A DNA stretch of 64,000 bases, taken from an uncultured Prevotella sp. (GTDB lineage: Bacteria; Bacteroidota; Bacteroidia; Bacteroidales; Bacteroidaceae). The stretch is taken from the NCBI GenBank assembly GCA_902798285.1, contig CADBVZ010000007.1:16224-80223 (forward strand), written 5' to 3'. Positions within the stretch are counted from its first letter, which is position 1. Every line of letters starts with the position of its first letter. A program made the translations under genes and the position numbers. Below, in pieces: positions 1-7,118 of this stretch. The notes below the pieces were generated by a model, which worked only from the letters and a program-made list of their open reading frames with translations, ran no database searches and was not told the DNA's origin.

Positions 1-474
1 AGCCTTCCTCGTTCATATACCTTCGAGAGCTACGAGGTGAATGCACTCGATTTTCTGCTGAAACCTATCCGCTATAATAAGTTCCTTGCTGCCGTCGAGA
101 AGGCCAAGAAGCTATATCAACAGCCGATAGCTCCACAACCACAACAGCCAAATTCCGTTTTTATTCGTGTAGAGGGAGAATGGCACAATATCGCTATCGA
201 CAAGATTTCTTATGTAAATGGCATGAAGGACTATGTGATGTTCTACCTTGACAATGAGCCTAAGGCACTGATTACTCACCTGACGATGAAGGCGGTAGAA
301 GAAATGTTGCCCAAGGACAAGTTCCTACGTATCCATCGTTCTTACATCGTTCATGTCGACAAAATCAAGAAAGTCGATCGCAACGACTGTGTCTATATCG
401 GTAACGAGGTCATCCACATTCCAGAAGGCTACCTCCCTGCTTTCAAGTCCTTCTTGGAAACACACTCATTTTAG
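1..474 (+). pseudogene. LytTR response regulator, 3' part (copy 1, cut by window edge)
   Basis: The frame is open from the first base and ends at a TAG at 472-474. It encodes the end of a receiver domain (EVNALDFLLKP, with the conserved Lys) and a complete LytTR DNA-binding domain. The protein from about base 37 matches the minus-strand copy at 1523-2083 with only six or so substitutions. Against that copy, the bases at about 8-15 carry two extra nucleotides, so the upstream receiver part seems out of frame here; this is an inference from aligning the two copies by eye. The rest of the receiver lies outside the window or is lost. It could be the end of an intact gene if the first bases are simply divergent. 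Confidence 0.55.
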
Positions 475-486
475 AACACCAATCAT

Positions 487-566
487 TTAATACTCTATCA
501 CGCTGGTGCCATCGGGTCGGAAAATTTCGAAGGCATAGCGGGTGTTGACATACGATTCTTCTCATA
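487..566 (-). pseudogene. C-terminal remnant of an unidentified protein
   Basis: Read on the minus strand, a short open stretch ends in the residues RYAFEIFRPDGTSVIEY and a TAA at 487-489. It is closed upstream by an in-frame stop near 564. The style resembles the last strand of a secreted Bacteroidota hydrolase, but I cannot name the family. It sits between the two LytTR fragments and supports the view that this stretch is a graveyard of partial genes. Confidence 0.3.
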
Positions 567-573
567 GATTGTC

Positions 574-604
574 TTGCATAATTCAAAGATTATGCGTATC
601 TTTG
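574..604 (+). promoter_or_regulatory. Bacteroidota-type promoter of the AraC-family gene
   Basis: TTG at 574-576, a 20-nt spacer and TATCTTTG at 597-604 match the primary sigma factor consensus of the phylum. The AraC-family start codon at 631 lies 26 nt further on. Confidence 0.75.
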
Positions 605-630
605 CCGGGAATTACTAAAGACTGAAGAAG

Positions 631-1518
631 ATGATCAGGCAGAAAGACGGATTCCAGGGCGAGAGGCAGATCGTGCTGCCCCCTGTGATTGTGGAGATGG
701 AGCGGAAAGATCCATTGGTATCGAGTCTATATGTGACAGACATTGGCTACTACCCCAATGCCACAAACCACTATCGTGCCCGCAAGCAGCCCATTGACCA
801 GTATGTGCTGATTTATTGTGTGGAAGGAAGCGGATTCTATGTACTGAACGATAAGGAGTACCAGGTAGAAAAGAACCAGTTCTTCATCCTACCAGCCAAC
901 ATACCACACATCTATGGCGCCAAGGAGGGTGGTTCGTGGACCATCTATTGGGTGCACTTCTGTGGAGAGCATGCCGCCATCTATGCAGAGGGCATGCAGA
1001 CACCTCAGAACATAAGTGTAGCCATAAACTCACGTATTCGCGATCGAATCAACATCTTCGAGGAGATCCTGTCGACACTCTATGTTGACGAGTCGGATTC
1101 TGGTGTTGACATCGAAGCCTTGCGCTATGCCTCCAGTCTGCTGCACCATTTCCTGGCATCCATGCGCTTTCTGGGGCAGTTCCGCAAGTCCAGCCCCATC
1201 AGTGGGAATATCGTGGAGGCTGCCATCCACTTTATGGAGGAAAACATCGGGAATCGCATCACCTTGCAGGATGTGCTCGACTACGTGGGCTACTCACAGA
1301 GCCATTTCTCTTCGCTATTCAAGAAACAAACTGGCCAGAGTCCACTCGCCTATTTCAACCAATTGAAAATAGACTATGCCTGTACCTTATTAAAAGAAAC
1401 AGACCTGAAGATGAATCAGATCTGTTATAAGATAGGCATTGAAGATCCTTTCTATTTCTCCCGCCTCTTCTCAAAAGCCAAAGGCATGTCGCCCACAGAG
1501 TATCGGCAACGCAAATGA
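631..1518 (+). CDS. AraC-family transcriptional regulator (cupin-HTH)
   Basis: A 295-residue cytoplasmic one-component regulator. Residues ~35-150 form an AraC-type cupin sensor (QYVLIYCVEGSG, FFILPANIPH), and residues ~190-295 form the double helix-turn-helix (ITLQDVLDYVGYSQSHFSSLFK and the second helix pair ending MSPTEYRQRK). No signal peptide or receiver is present, so it should bind a small sugar ligand directly. It has its own promoter and is complete, although it lies between two broken LytTR copies. Nearby pectin and xylan genes make a carbohydrate-responsive role likely, but the target is unknown. Confidence 0.9.
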   Translation: MIRQKDGFQGERQIVLPPVIVEMERKDPLVSSLYVTDIGYYPNATNHYRARKQPIDQYVLIYCVEGSGFYVLNDKEYQVEKNQFFILPANIPHIYGAKEGGSWTIYWVHFCGEHAAIYAEGMQTPQNISVAINSRIRDRINIFEEILSTLYVDESDSGVDIEALRYASSLLHHFLASMRFLGQFRKSSPISGNIVEAAIHFMEENIGNRITLQDVLDYVGYSQSHFSSLFKKQTGQSPLAYFNQLKIDYACTLLKETDLKMNQICYKIGIEDPFYFSRLFSKAKGMSPTEYRQRK

Positions 1519-1522
1519 AATC

Positions 1523-2083
1523 TTAGAATGAGTGTGTTTCCAAGAAGGACTTGAAAGCGGGGAGGTAGCCTTCTGGAATGTGGATAATCTCGTTACCGAT
1601 ATAGACACAGTCGTTGTGATCGACTTTCTTGATTTTGTCGACATGGACGATGTAGGAACGATGGATGCGAAGAAACTTGTCTTTGGGCAACATTTCTTCT
1701 ACAGCCTTCATTGTCAGGTGAGTAATCAGTGCCTTGGGCTCATTGTCAAGGTAGAACATCACATAGTCCTTCATGCCATTTACATAAGTAATCTTGTCGA
1801 TAGCGATGTTGCGCCATTCTCCCTCTACACGGATAAAGAGAGAATTTGGTTGTTGTGGTTGTGGAGCTATCGGCTGTTGATATTGCTTCTTGGCTTTCTC
1901 GACGGCAGCAAGGAACTTGTTATATCGGATGGGCTTCAGCAGGAAGTCGAGCGCATTCACCTCGTAGCTCTCGAAAGCATACTCCTTGAAGGCGGTGGTG
2001 AAGACGACACGCGTCTCTTCAGGCAGACTATGGGCCAGCTCCATCCCATCGATGTTCGGCATCTGAATGTCGAGGAACAGCAA
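1523..2083 (-). pseudogene. LytTR response regulator lacking its N-terminus (copy 2)
   Basis: The frame encodes the second half of a receiver domain (LLFLDIQMP with the phosphoacceptor Asp, VFTTAF, LLKP) followed by a full LytTR domain and a TAG. The first ~50 residues, including the acidic pocket, are missing. Reading upstream, the frame enters an A-rich leader and hits a TAA a few codons before the conserved Lys-Pro-Asp. A good promoter still lies upstream (2160-2190), so a leader looks joined to the middle of the gene by a deletion. No ATG exists before the MPNIDGM methionine. A shortened protein from a TTG or internal ATG is possible. Confidence 0.65.
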
Positions 2084-2159
2084 GTCGGGCTTTTTTTATT
2101 TTAAATTGTTAATACTTTGTTTCTGTCGTTTTATGACTTGTTTTCGTCTTTTGACAGTG

Positions 2160-2190
2160 CAAAGGTATGAAGAATAAGAGCAGATTTCAA
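2160..2190 (-). promoter_or_regulatory. Promoter upstream of the truncated LytTR copy
   Basis: On the minus strand TTG (2188-2190), a 20-nt spacer and TACCTTTG (2160-2167) fit the phylum consensus exactly. It reads into the AT-rich leader of the broken gene at 1523-2083. Confidence 0.65.
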
Positions 2191-2195
2191 ATCAC

Positions 2196-2292
2196 TTTCG
2201 ACGTTTACCCCCATGTCTTTCGACGTTTGCCAGAAAATGGGGGCGAAAAAGCAAAAAGTATAGTTAGAATTCATCACAAATGCCTATCTTTG
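2196..2292 (+). promoter_or_regulatory. Promoter 1 of the GH28 gene with operator-like repeats
   Basis: A TTTCGACGTTT unit occurs at 2196-2206 and again at 2218-2228, a 22-nt period. The second unit continues into an element (2219-2260) that is also found at 4079-4120 and, in shorter form, at 24254-24290. A TATCTTTG -7 box follows at 2285-2292 with no good -33 TTG, as expected for an activator-dependent promoter. The -7 box lies inside the palindrome at 2282-2313. Confidence 0.6.
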
Positions 2293-2313
2293 AGCAAAAG
2301 CTCGAAGATAGGC
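2282..2313. repeat. Perfect-arm palindrome over a -7 box
   Basis: Nine-base perfect arms (GCCTATCTT and AAGATAGGC) enclose a T/G pair, a further GAGC/GCTC stem and an AAAA loop. In RNA this would give a 14-pair hairpin counting the U-G pair. The left arm contains the TATCTTTG box. No T-run follows, so it is not a typical terminator. Confidence 0.7.
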
Positions 2314-2328
2314 TGCATCTCGGAAGAA

Positions 2329-2352
2329 CAAAGAAAAAGTTTTTTTTCTTTG
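2329..2352. repeat. A/T-rich inverted repeat in the GH28 leader
   Basis: CAAAGAAAAA at 2329-2338 pairs with TTTTTCTTTG at 2343-2352 across a 4-nt spacer. It may act as an attenuator between the two GH28 promoters, but its low GC makes a strong effect doubtful. Confidence 0.45.
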
Positions 2353-2360
2353 GTTTTTCT

Positions 2361-2449
2361 CTCGATTTGGATAAATTTCTCACGCTCAAGAATGCGAATT
2401 TATTTGTATTCTCTTCGCTTAATCGAAATTTTGCACTATCTTTGCACCC
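2361..2449. repeat. Dispersed intergenic promoter element, copy A
   Basis: This 89-nt stretch matches 62061-62149 base for base without gaps, with about six differences. Both copies end in a TANCTTTGCACCC -7 region right before a gene start (here TATCTTTG at 2437-2444, GH28 ATG at 2473). Short ORFs through the element are translations of the repeat, not genes. Confidence 0.8.
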
Positions 2450-2472
2450 ACAAACAAACTACTGATCAGAAT

Positions 2473-3870
2473 ATGAAACAACGATTATTTTTGAGTCTTG
2501 CATTAAGTCTCTGTATGACAAGCATGCTGGCCAACGGCATTTATTATGTCAAAGACTTCGGTGCCAAGGGCGATGGTAAGGCGCTCGATCACATAGCTAT
2601 CAACAAGGCTATTGAGGCAGCTACGAATGCTGGTGGAGGGCAAGTAGTGCTATCCCCTGGTACTTATCTCTGTGGAAGCATTCGTTTGAAAAGCAATGTG
2701 GACTTGCACTTGATGGCTGGTGCCAAGATTCTGGCTGCTCCAGGAGAGATGAAGGTCTACGACGAGAGTGAGTCGTTTGGCGGATTTCCAGAATATCAGG
2801 ATGGAGGGCACACTTATTTTCACAACTCTCTGATATGGGCAGAGGGCCAGCAGAACATCAGCATCACAGGGCGAGGATTGATAGATGGTGAAGGATTGAC
2901 AAAGCACGATACGGAAAATGCCGGCAACGTGCAAGGAGGATCGATTGGCACTGGTGACAAGTCGATTGCCTTGAAACTCTGTCGTAACGTCACCATCCGC
3001 GACATCACCATCTATCGAGGAGGGCACTTTTCCATTATCGCCACTGGGTGTGATATCGGAACAATTGATAATGTAACCATCGACACCAATCGCGACGGCA
3101 TTGACATCGACTGCTGCAAGTATTTTACAGTCAGCAACACGAAAGTTAACACTCCTAACGACGATGCCATCGTACTGAAAAGTTCGTATGCGCTGAAGAA
3201 GCCTGTGCTCTGTGAACATATCCTCATTACTAATTGTATCGTGACAGGCTATAAGCTCGGCACTTTCCTCAGTGGTGAGTATATCCCGGAGAAAGTGAAC
3301 TGGGTATGTGGACGCATTAAACTTGGTACGGAGTCGAATGGTGGCTATCGCAACATCACCATTTCCAACTGCACCTGTATGTGGAGCAGCGGTCTTGCTT
3401 TTGAGGAGGTGGATCAGGGCAGAATGGAGAACATCGTAGTCGATAATATCTCGATGAGTCATGTTCACCATTATCCCATTTATATCACGACTGGTTGCAG
3501 AAATCGTGGTCCGAAAGAGATTACAAGAATGTCATCTGCCCGTGATATATATATTAATAATGTGATAGCTGATGACTGTGATTCTCTCGCTGGCATCATT
3601 ATTACAGGTATGGAGAGCGAGCCAATCAGGAATGTCTCACTGAGTAACATCCGCATCCAGTATCGTGGTGGCGGCAAAAGGGTGGAAACACCCTATCGTG
3701 AACAGGGCACGAATTATCCAGAACCCCGTTGGGCTGGTCCTACCCCAGCCTATGGCCTCTTCGCCCGTCATGTCGATGGTCTACGTCTACACAATGTGCA
3801 ATTTGAGCTATTATCTCCCGACGAACGACCAGATATCATTATAGAAGATGTAAAGAACATAGACCAATAA
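2473..3870 (+). CDS. GH28 family pectinase (polygalacturonase-like)
   Basis: A secreted right-handed beta-helix enzyme of 465 residues. The ATG at 2473 is chosen because it starts a signal peptide (MKQRLFLSLALSLC, cleavage near ANG); the frame extends further upstream but through promoter sequence. IYYVKDFGAKGDG opens the helix domain. NTPNDDAIVLKSS carries the catalytic Asp pair, and RIKLGTES holds the substrate-binding Arg-Ile-Lys. The family hydrolyses galacturonan or rhamnogalacturonan backbones; which one cannot be read here. It has two candidate promoters and shares an operator-like element with the 4176 and 24359 genes. Confidence 0.9.
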   Translation: MKQRLFLSLALSLCMTSMLANGIYYVKDFGAKGDGKALDHIAINKAIEAATNAGGGQVVLSPGTYLCGSIRLKSNVDLHLMAGAKILAAPGEMKVYDESESFGGFPEYQDGGHTYFHNSLIWAEGQQNISITGRGLIDGEGLTKHDTENAGNVQGGSIGTGDKSIALKLCRNVTIRDITIYRGGHFSIIATGCDIGTIDNVTIDTNRDGIDIDCCKYFTVSNTKVNTPNDDAIVLKSSYALKKPVLCEHILITNCIVTGYKLGTFLSGEYIPEKVNWVCGRIKLGTESNGGYRNITISNCTCMWSSGLAFEEVDQGRMENIVVDNISMSHVHHYPIYITTGCRNRGPKEITRMSSARDIYINNVIADDCDSLAGIIITGMESEPIRNVSLSNIRIQYRGGGKRVETPYREQGTNYPEPRWAGPTPAYGLFARHVDGLRLHNVQFELLSPDERPDIIIEDVKNIDQ

Positions 3871-3873
3871 AAT

Positions 3874-4017
3874 ATGACAGAAAGAGCTTATTCGATAATC
3901 ATTGCGTTACTACTCTTGTGTAGCAATATAGCAATGGGAGCGGTTCCTGAAGAGATCAGATACATTTTGATGCCTGCGGAGCTGAAGAGCTTGGTCGGCG
4001 GGTGTTCGCAAGGATGA
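3874..4017 (+). pseudogene. Remnant: signal peptide and start of a secreted protein
   Basis: An ATG three bases after the GH28 stop opens a 47-residue frame. It has a signal peptide (SIIIALLLLCSNIAMG) and about 25 mature residues ending in a TGA. The position suggests a former second gene of the GH28 operon whose body was deleted. From 4018 to 4175 I see no gene, only the operator and promoter of the next one. Confidence 0.4.
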
Positions 4018-4078
4018 GGGAGACCTGTATCGTTTCTGACAGGATTCATAATGGCGCATCGGATGCCTCAAAATCGCC

Positions 4079-4152
4079 TTCGACGTTTGCCCAAAAATAG
4101 GGATGAAATATCAAAAAGTAAAGCTGGGTATCATCGTAAATACCTATCTTTG
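4079..4152 (+). promoter_or_regulatory. Operator-like element and promoter ahead of the 4176 gene
   Basis: TTCGACGTTTGCC and the following bases to 4120 match 2219-2260 at about 35 of 42 positions without gaps. TATCTTTG lies at 4145-4152, the same distance from the element as in the GH28 promoter. The region at -33 lacks TTG. Confidence 0.6.
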
Positions 4153-4175
4153 CACCCACAAACTACGAAATAAAT

Positions 4176-4719
4176 ATGAAGAAACAATTATTGACTTGGT
4201 GCCTAATGGTTATGGCTATATGCAACGCACAGGCACAAGAGATCTTAGAAACGGACATTGCCAGACATAACTTTTTCTATGCTGGACAAAGTAAGCAGCG
4301 ACGGATGTTCATTGTGAAGGATGGACAGATAATCTGGAGTTATCAGGATCAGCTGGGCCGTGGAGAAGTCAGCGATGCTATATTGATGAGTGACGGAAAT
4401 ATTCTGGTGGCACATCAGTACGGTGTGGCAGAGGTAACAAAGGATCAGCAGACGGTGTGGAGCTATGCAGCTCCTGAGGGAACGGAGATTCATACTATCC
4501 AGCCCATCGGACAGACACATGTGGTATTCGTACAAAACGGCAAGCCAGCCAAATGTGTGGTGATGGAAATACCCTCTTGTCGCATAGCTCGCGAATTCGA
4601 ACTGCCAATATCAGAGAAAGGACCTGTTTGTGAATCCACAAACAGTCCCAGCTCCTTTCCATCCTTTTGAGACTCAATACGACACCTATTTACTAGAATA
4701 TAACGATATCAAGCAATGA
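4176..4719 (+). pseudogene. Truncated PQQ-type propeller protein joined to a foreign C-terminal remnant
   Basis: The ATG at 4176 begins a signal peptide (MKKQLLTWCLMVMAICNAQA) and propeller-like repeats (GQIIWSYQDQLGRGEVSDAILMSDGNILVA). The frame stops at 4668-4670 after 164 residues, about half the length of comparable propeller proteins. In the +1 frame from about 4624 an open stretch (LFVNPQTVPAPFHPF, ending LLEYNDIKQ) continues to a TGA at 4717-4719. That TGA overlaps the GH115 ATG in an ATGA arrangement. This fits two decayed genes joined by a deletion, or one frameshifted gene. The first part may still be expressed as a short secreted protein. Confidence 0.5.
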
Positions 4720-7118
4720 AACGAATACTGATTTTACTTTTCACTTTTCACTTTTCTCTTTTCACTTCTTATGCAGAGGTGGTATGGTTCGACGGGCAGC
4801 ACCCTATTACATATAGCATGCCTAAAAAGGTGGAGTCTGTGGTGAAGATTGCCCTTGAGATGTGGAAAGATGATATGCGTCAGGTGACGGGAATGATGCC
4901 TGTTACATCTAACAAGGCAACCATTAAAATCGTACAGGTATCGGACATTCCTACAGATGGTTTCCGTATTTATATAAAAGGAGGGCAAATCATCATTGAG
5001 GGAAGCAATGGACGAGGTATGGCCTACGGCCTGTTGGAACTCTCGCGCTTGGCAGGCGTGTCGCCTTGGATATGGTGGGGCGATGTGGTGCCGGAGAAGA
5101 AAGACCGCTTAGTGATGAGCGATGATTTCATAACGGAGCAAAGTCCGAGTGTGGAATATCGTGGCATCTTCCTCAACGACGAAGACTGGAGCCTGCGTCC
5201 ATGGAGTAGTAAGAACTATGAGCCTTCTGATGAAGGGAGTATAGGCATTAAGACCTATCAAAAAATCTTTGAGTTGCTATTGCGCTTACGGGCCAATACC
5301 ATCTGGCCAGCCATGCATCCTGGCACCACGGCATTTTTCAAGATACCAGGGGCAAAGGCAATGGCTGATAGTTGTGGTATCGTCATTGGCACCTCACATT
5401 GTGAGCCGTTACTGAGAAATAACGTCGATGAGTGGGATATCGCTGAGCGGGGAGACTTTAATTATCGCACGAACCGTGAGGCAGTGCATCAGTATTGGAT
5501 AGAACGCCTCCAAGAGGTGAAGAAGTCGAAGGACAACATGTTTACTATCGGCATGCGAGGCATCCACGACAGTTCGATGGAGGGCTACAAGTCAGAACAG
5601 GAGAAGTTCGACGGACTGCAACAAGTGATCAACGACCAGCAGGAACTACTTCGGAAGTATATAGACGATCCTACCAAGCTGATGCAGGTCTTTGTACCTT
5701 ATAAAGAGGTGCTGCAGCTCTATGAAGGGCTACGAGTAGGCGACGGCACGTCGGGGATGAAAGGATTGCAGGTGCCTGATTATGTCACCTTGATGTGGTG
5801 CGATGACAATTATGGTTATATGACCAGACTGTCGAATGCGGAAGAGCAAAAACGAATCGGTGGAGGTGGCGTGTACTATCATCTCTCTTACTGGGGTCGT
5901 CCACATGACTACCTCTGGCTAACTACCACTCAACCTGGATTGGTCTATAACGAGATGCGCCAGGCCTACGACCATAACGTCAGGAAACTCTGGATTGTGA
6001 ATGTCCACGATGTGAAAGTGGCTGGTTACGACCTCGAGCTCTTCCTCGATATGGCATGGAACATTGATTGCGTAAAAGGAAATACACTCAATGATCACTA
6101 TCAGTTATGGCTCTGTCGGGAGTTCGGACAGGAGGTTGGCATGAAGCTTTTCCCTGTGATGCATGAGTTCTATCAGCTATGTGGTATCCGTCGCCCGGAG
6201 TTTATGGGCTGGAATCAGGTGGAAGTGGATAAGAAGCTTTATGACCGCGGTCTTTCTCAGGTTCGCAACAGCGATTGGACACAGGAACAATGCGATTGGT
6301 TTGAAGGGCGCTTTGCTGCGCTCAGCCATGAAGCGGAGGAGATAGGAAAGTCTGTGCGACCCGATCTCGCTGATGCCTATTTTGCTGCCATCAAGTATCC
6401 CGTTCAGGCCGCAGCTGCCCAATGTGAGAAGATGTTGGAAGCCCAGCGAGCCCGTCTGTTTGCCAATGGTAGTACCCGTAGTGATATATTTGAGAATCAG
6501 GATAAGCTTCGTCTGGCCGTTGCCCGCAGCTATGCAGCCTATGATCGTATTCATCAGCTGACGGACTATTACAACAATCAAATGGCTGGTGGAAAATGGA
6601 AGAATCTGATGTGCGACCATCCGCGTGATCTGCCCGTGTTCTGGGCTCCGCTGACACCTGTAGTGAGTGAAAAGATAGAAATGAAAGGTGTAAAGATTAC
6701 AGAGAAAAAAGATTGTCCCTTTACTTCTGTCAATGCCTGCGATTATACATCAGCCTCTGATGGTGCAAAGATTATTCAGATGCTGGGCCATTCGATGAAG
6801 GCAGTAGCCCTGCCCAAGGATGCTTCACTTACTTATCGCTTTGACATGAAAGAGGATGGGGAGTATATGCTTCAGACAGCACTCATCCCCACCCAACCCA
6901 ATGATAACGGCGATCTGCGCTATAGCGTCAGCATCGATGATCAGGAGCCTGTGGTCTTCAATCTGAAAGAGCCTTTCCGTTCAGAAGAGTGGAAACAGAA
7001 TGTGCTTCGCGGTCAGGCCCTCCGCCAACAGAAAGTCAGTCTCAGCAAAGGCAATCATACCCTCACCATTCGTGCTCTCGATGCCCACATCGTAGTGGAT
7101 CAATGGAGCGTGCAATAA
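4716..7118 (+). CDS. GH115 alpha-1,2-glucuronidase
   Basis: An 800-residue secreted enzyme. The family removes glucuronic or 4-O-methylglucuronic acid from xylan main-chain residues. The start at 4716 gives a signal peptide (MKRILILLFTFHF, end SYA). Family features include GRGMAYGLLELSRLAG in the N-terminal domain, NDEDWSLRPW and RANTIWPAMHPG at the start of the barrel, IGMRGIHDSSMEGY, WCDDNYGYMTRL, and a C-terminal beta domain (FTSVNACDYTSA) seen in the longer members. The length fits. The signal peptide coding region contains a heptanucleotide repeat. The ATG overlaps the stop of the upstream remnant. The 3' end overlaps the convergent GH3 gene by 19 nt. Confidence 0.92.
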   Translation: MKRILILLFTFHFSLFTSYAEVVWFDGQHPITYSMPKKVESVVKIALEMWKDDMRQVTGMMPVTSNKATIKIVQVSDIPTDGFRIYIKGGQIIIEGSNGRGMAYGLLELSRLAGVSPWIWWGDVVPEKKDRLVMSDDFITEQSPSVEYRGIFLNDEDWSLRPWSSKNYEPSDEGSIGIKTYQKIFELLLRLRANTIWPAMHPGTTAFFKIPGAKAMADSCGIVIGTSHCEPLLRNNVDEWDIAERGDFNYRTNREAVHQYWIERLQEVKKSKDNMFTIGMRGIHDSSMEGYKSEQEKFDGLQQVINDQQELLRKYIDDPTKLMQVFVPYKEVLQLYEGLRVGDGTSGMKGLQVPDYVTLMWCDDNYGYMTRLSNAEEQKRIGGGGVYYHLSYWGRPHDYLWLTTTQPGLVYNEMRQAYDHNVRKLWIVNVHDVKVAGYDLELFLDMAWNIDCVKGNTLNDHYQLWLCREFGQEVGMKLFPVMHEFYQLCGIRRPEFMGWNQVEVDKKLYDRGLSQVRNSDWTQEQCDWFEGRFAALSHEAEEIGKSVRPDLADAYFAAIKYPVQAAAAQCEKMLEAQRARLFANGSTRSDIFENQDKLRLAVARSYAAYDRIHQLTDYYNNQMAGGKWKNLMCDHPRDLPVFWAPLTPVVSEKIEMKGVKITEKKDCPFTSVNACDYTSASDGAKIIQMLGHSMKAVALPKDASLTYRFDMKEDGEYMLQTALIPTQPNDNGDLRYSVSIDDQEPVVFNLKEPFRSEEWKQNVLRGQALRQQKVSLSKGNHTLTIRALDAHIVVDQWSVQ
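4737..4764 (+). repeat. Heptanucleotide tandem repeat in the GH115 signal peptide
   Basis: Four tandem CTTTTCA units, one with a single change, encode FTFHFSLFT. Gain or loss of one unit would shift the frame. Confidence 0.75.

Noticed and set aside
2280-2465. Small ORF with near-identical partner at 61998-62189
   Set aside because: Both are translations of the dispersed promoter repeat; the similarity is at DNA level and includes the -7 boxes, so they are not genes.
2650-3471. A 273-codon open frame on the minus strand
   Set aside because: It lies entirely within the GH28 gene, which has clear family motifs; the antisense product resembles nothing.
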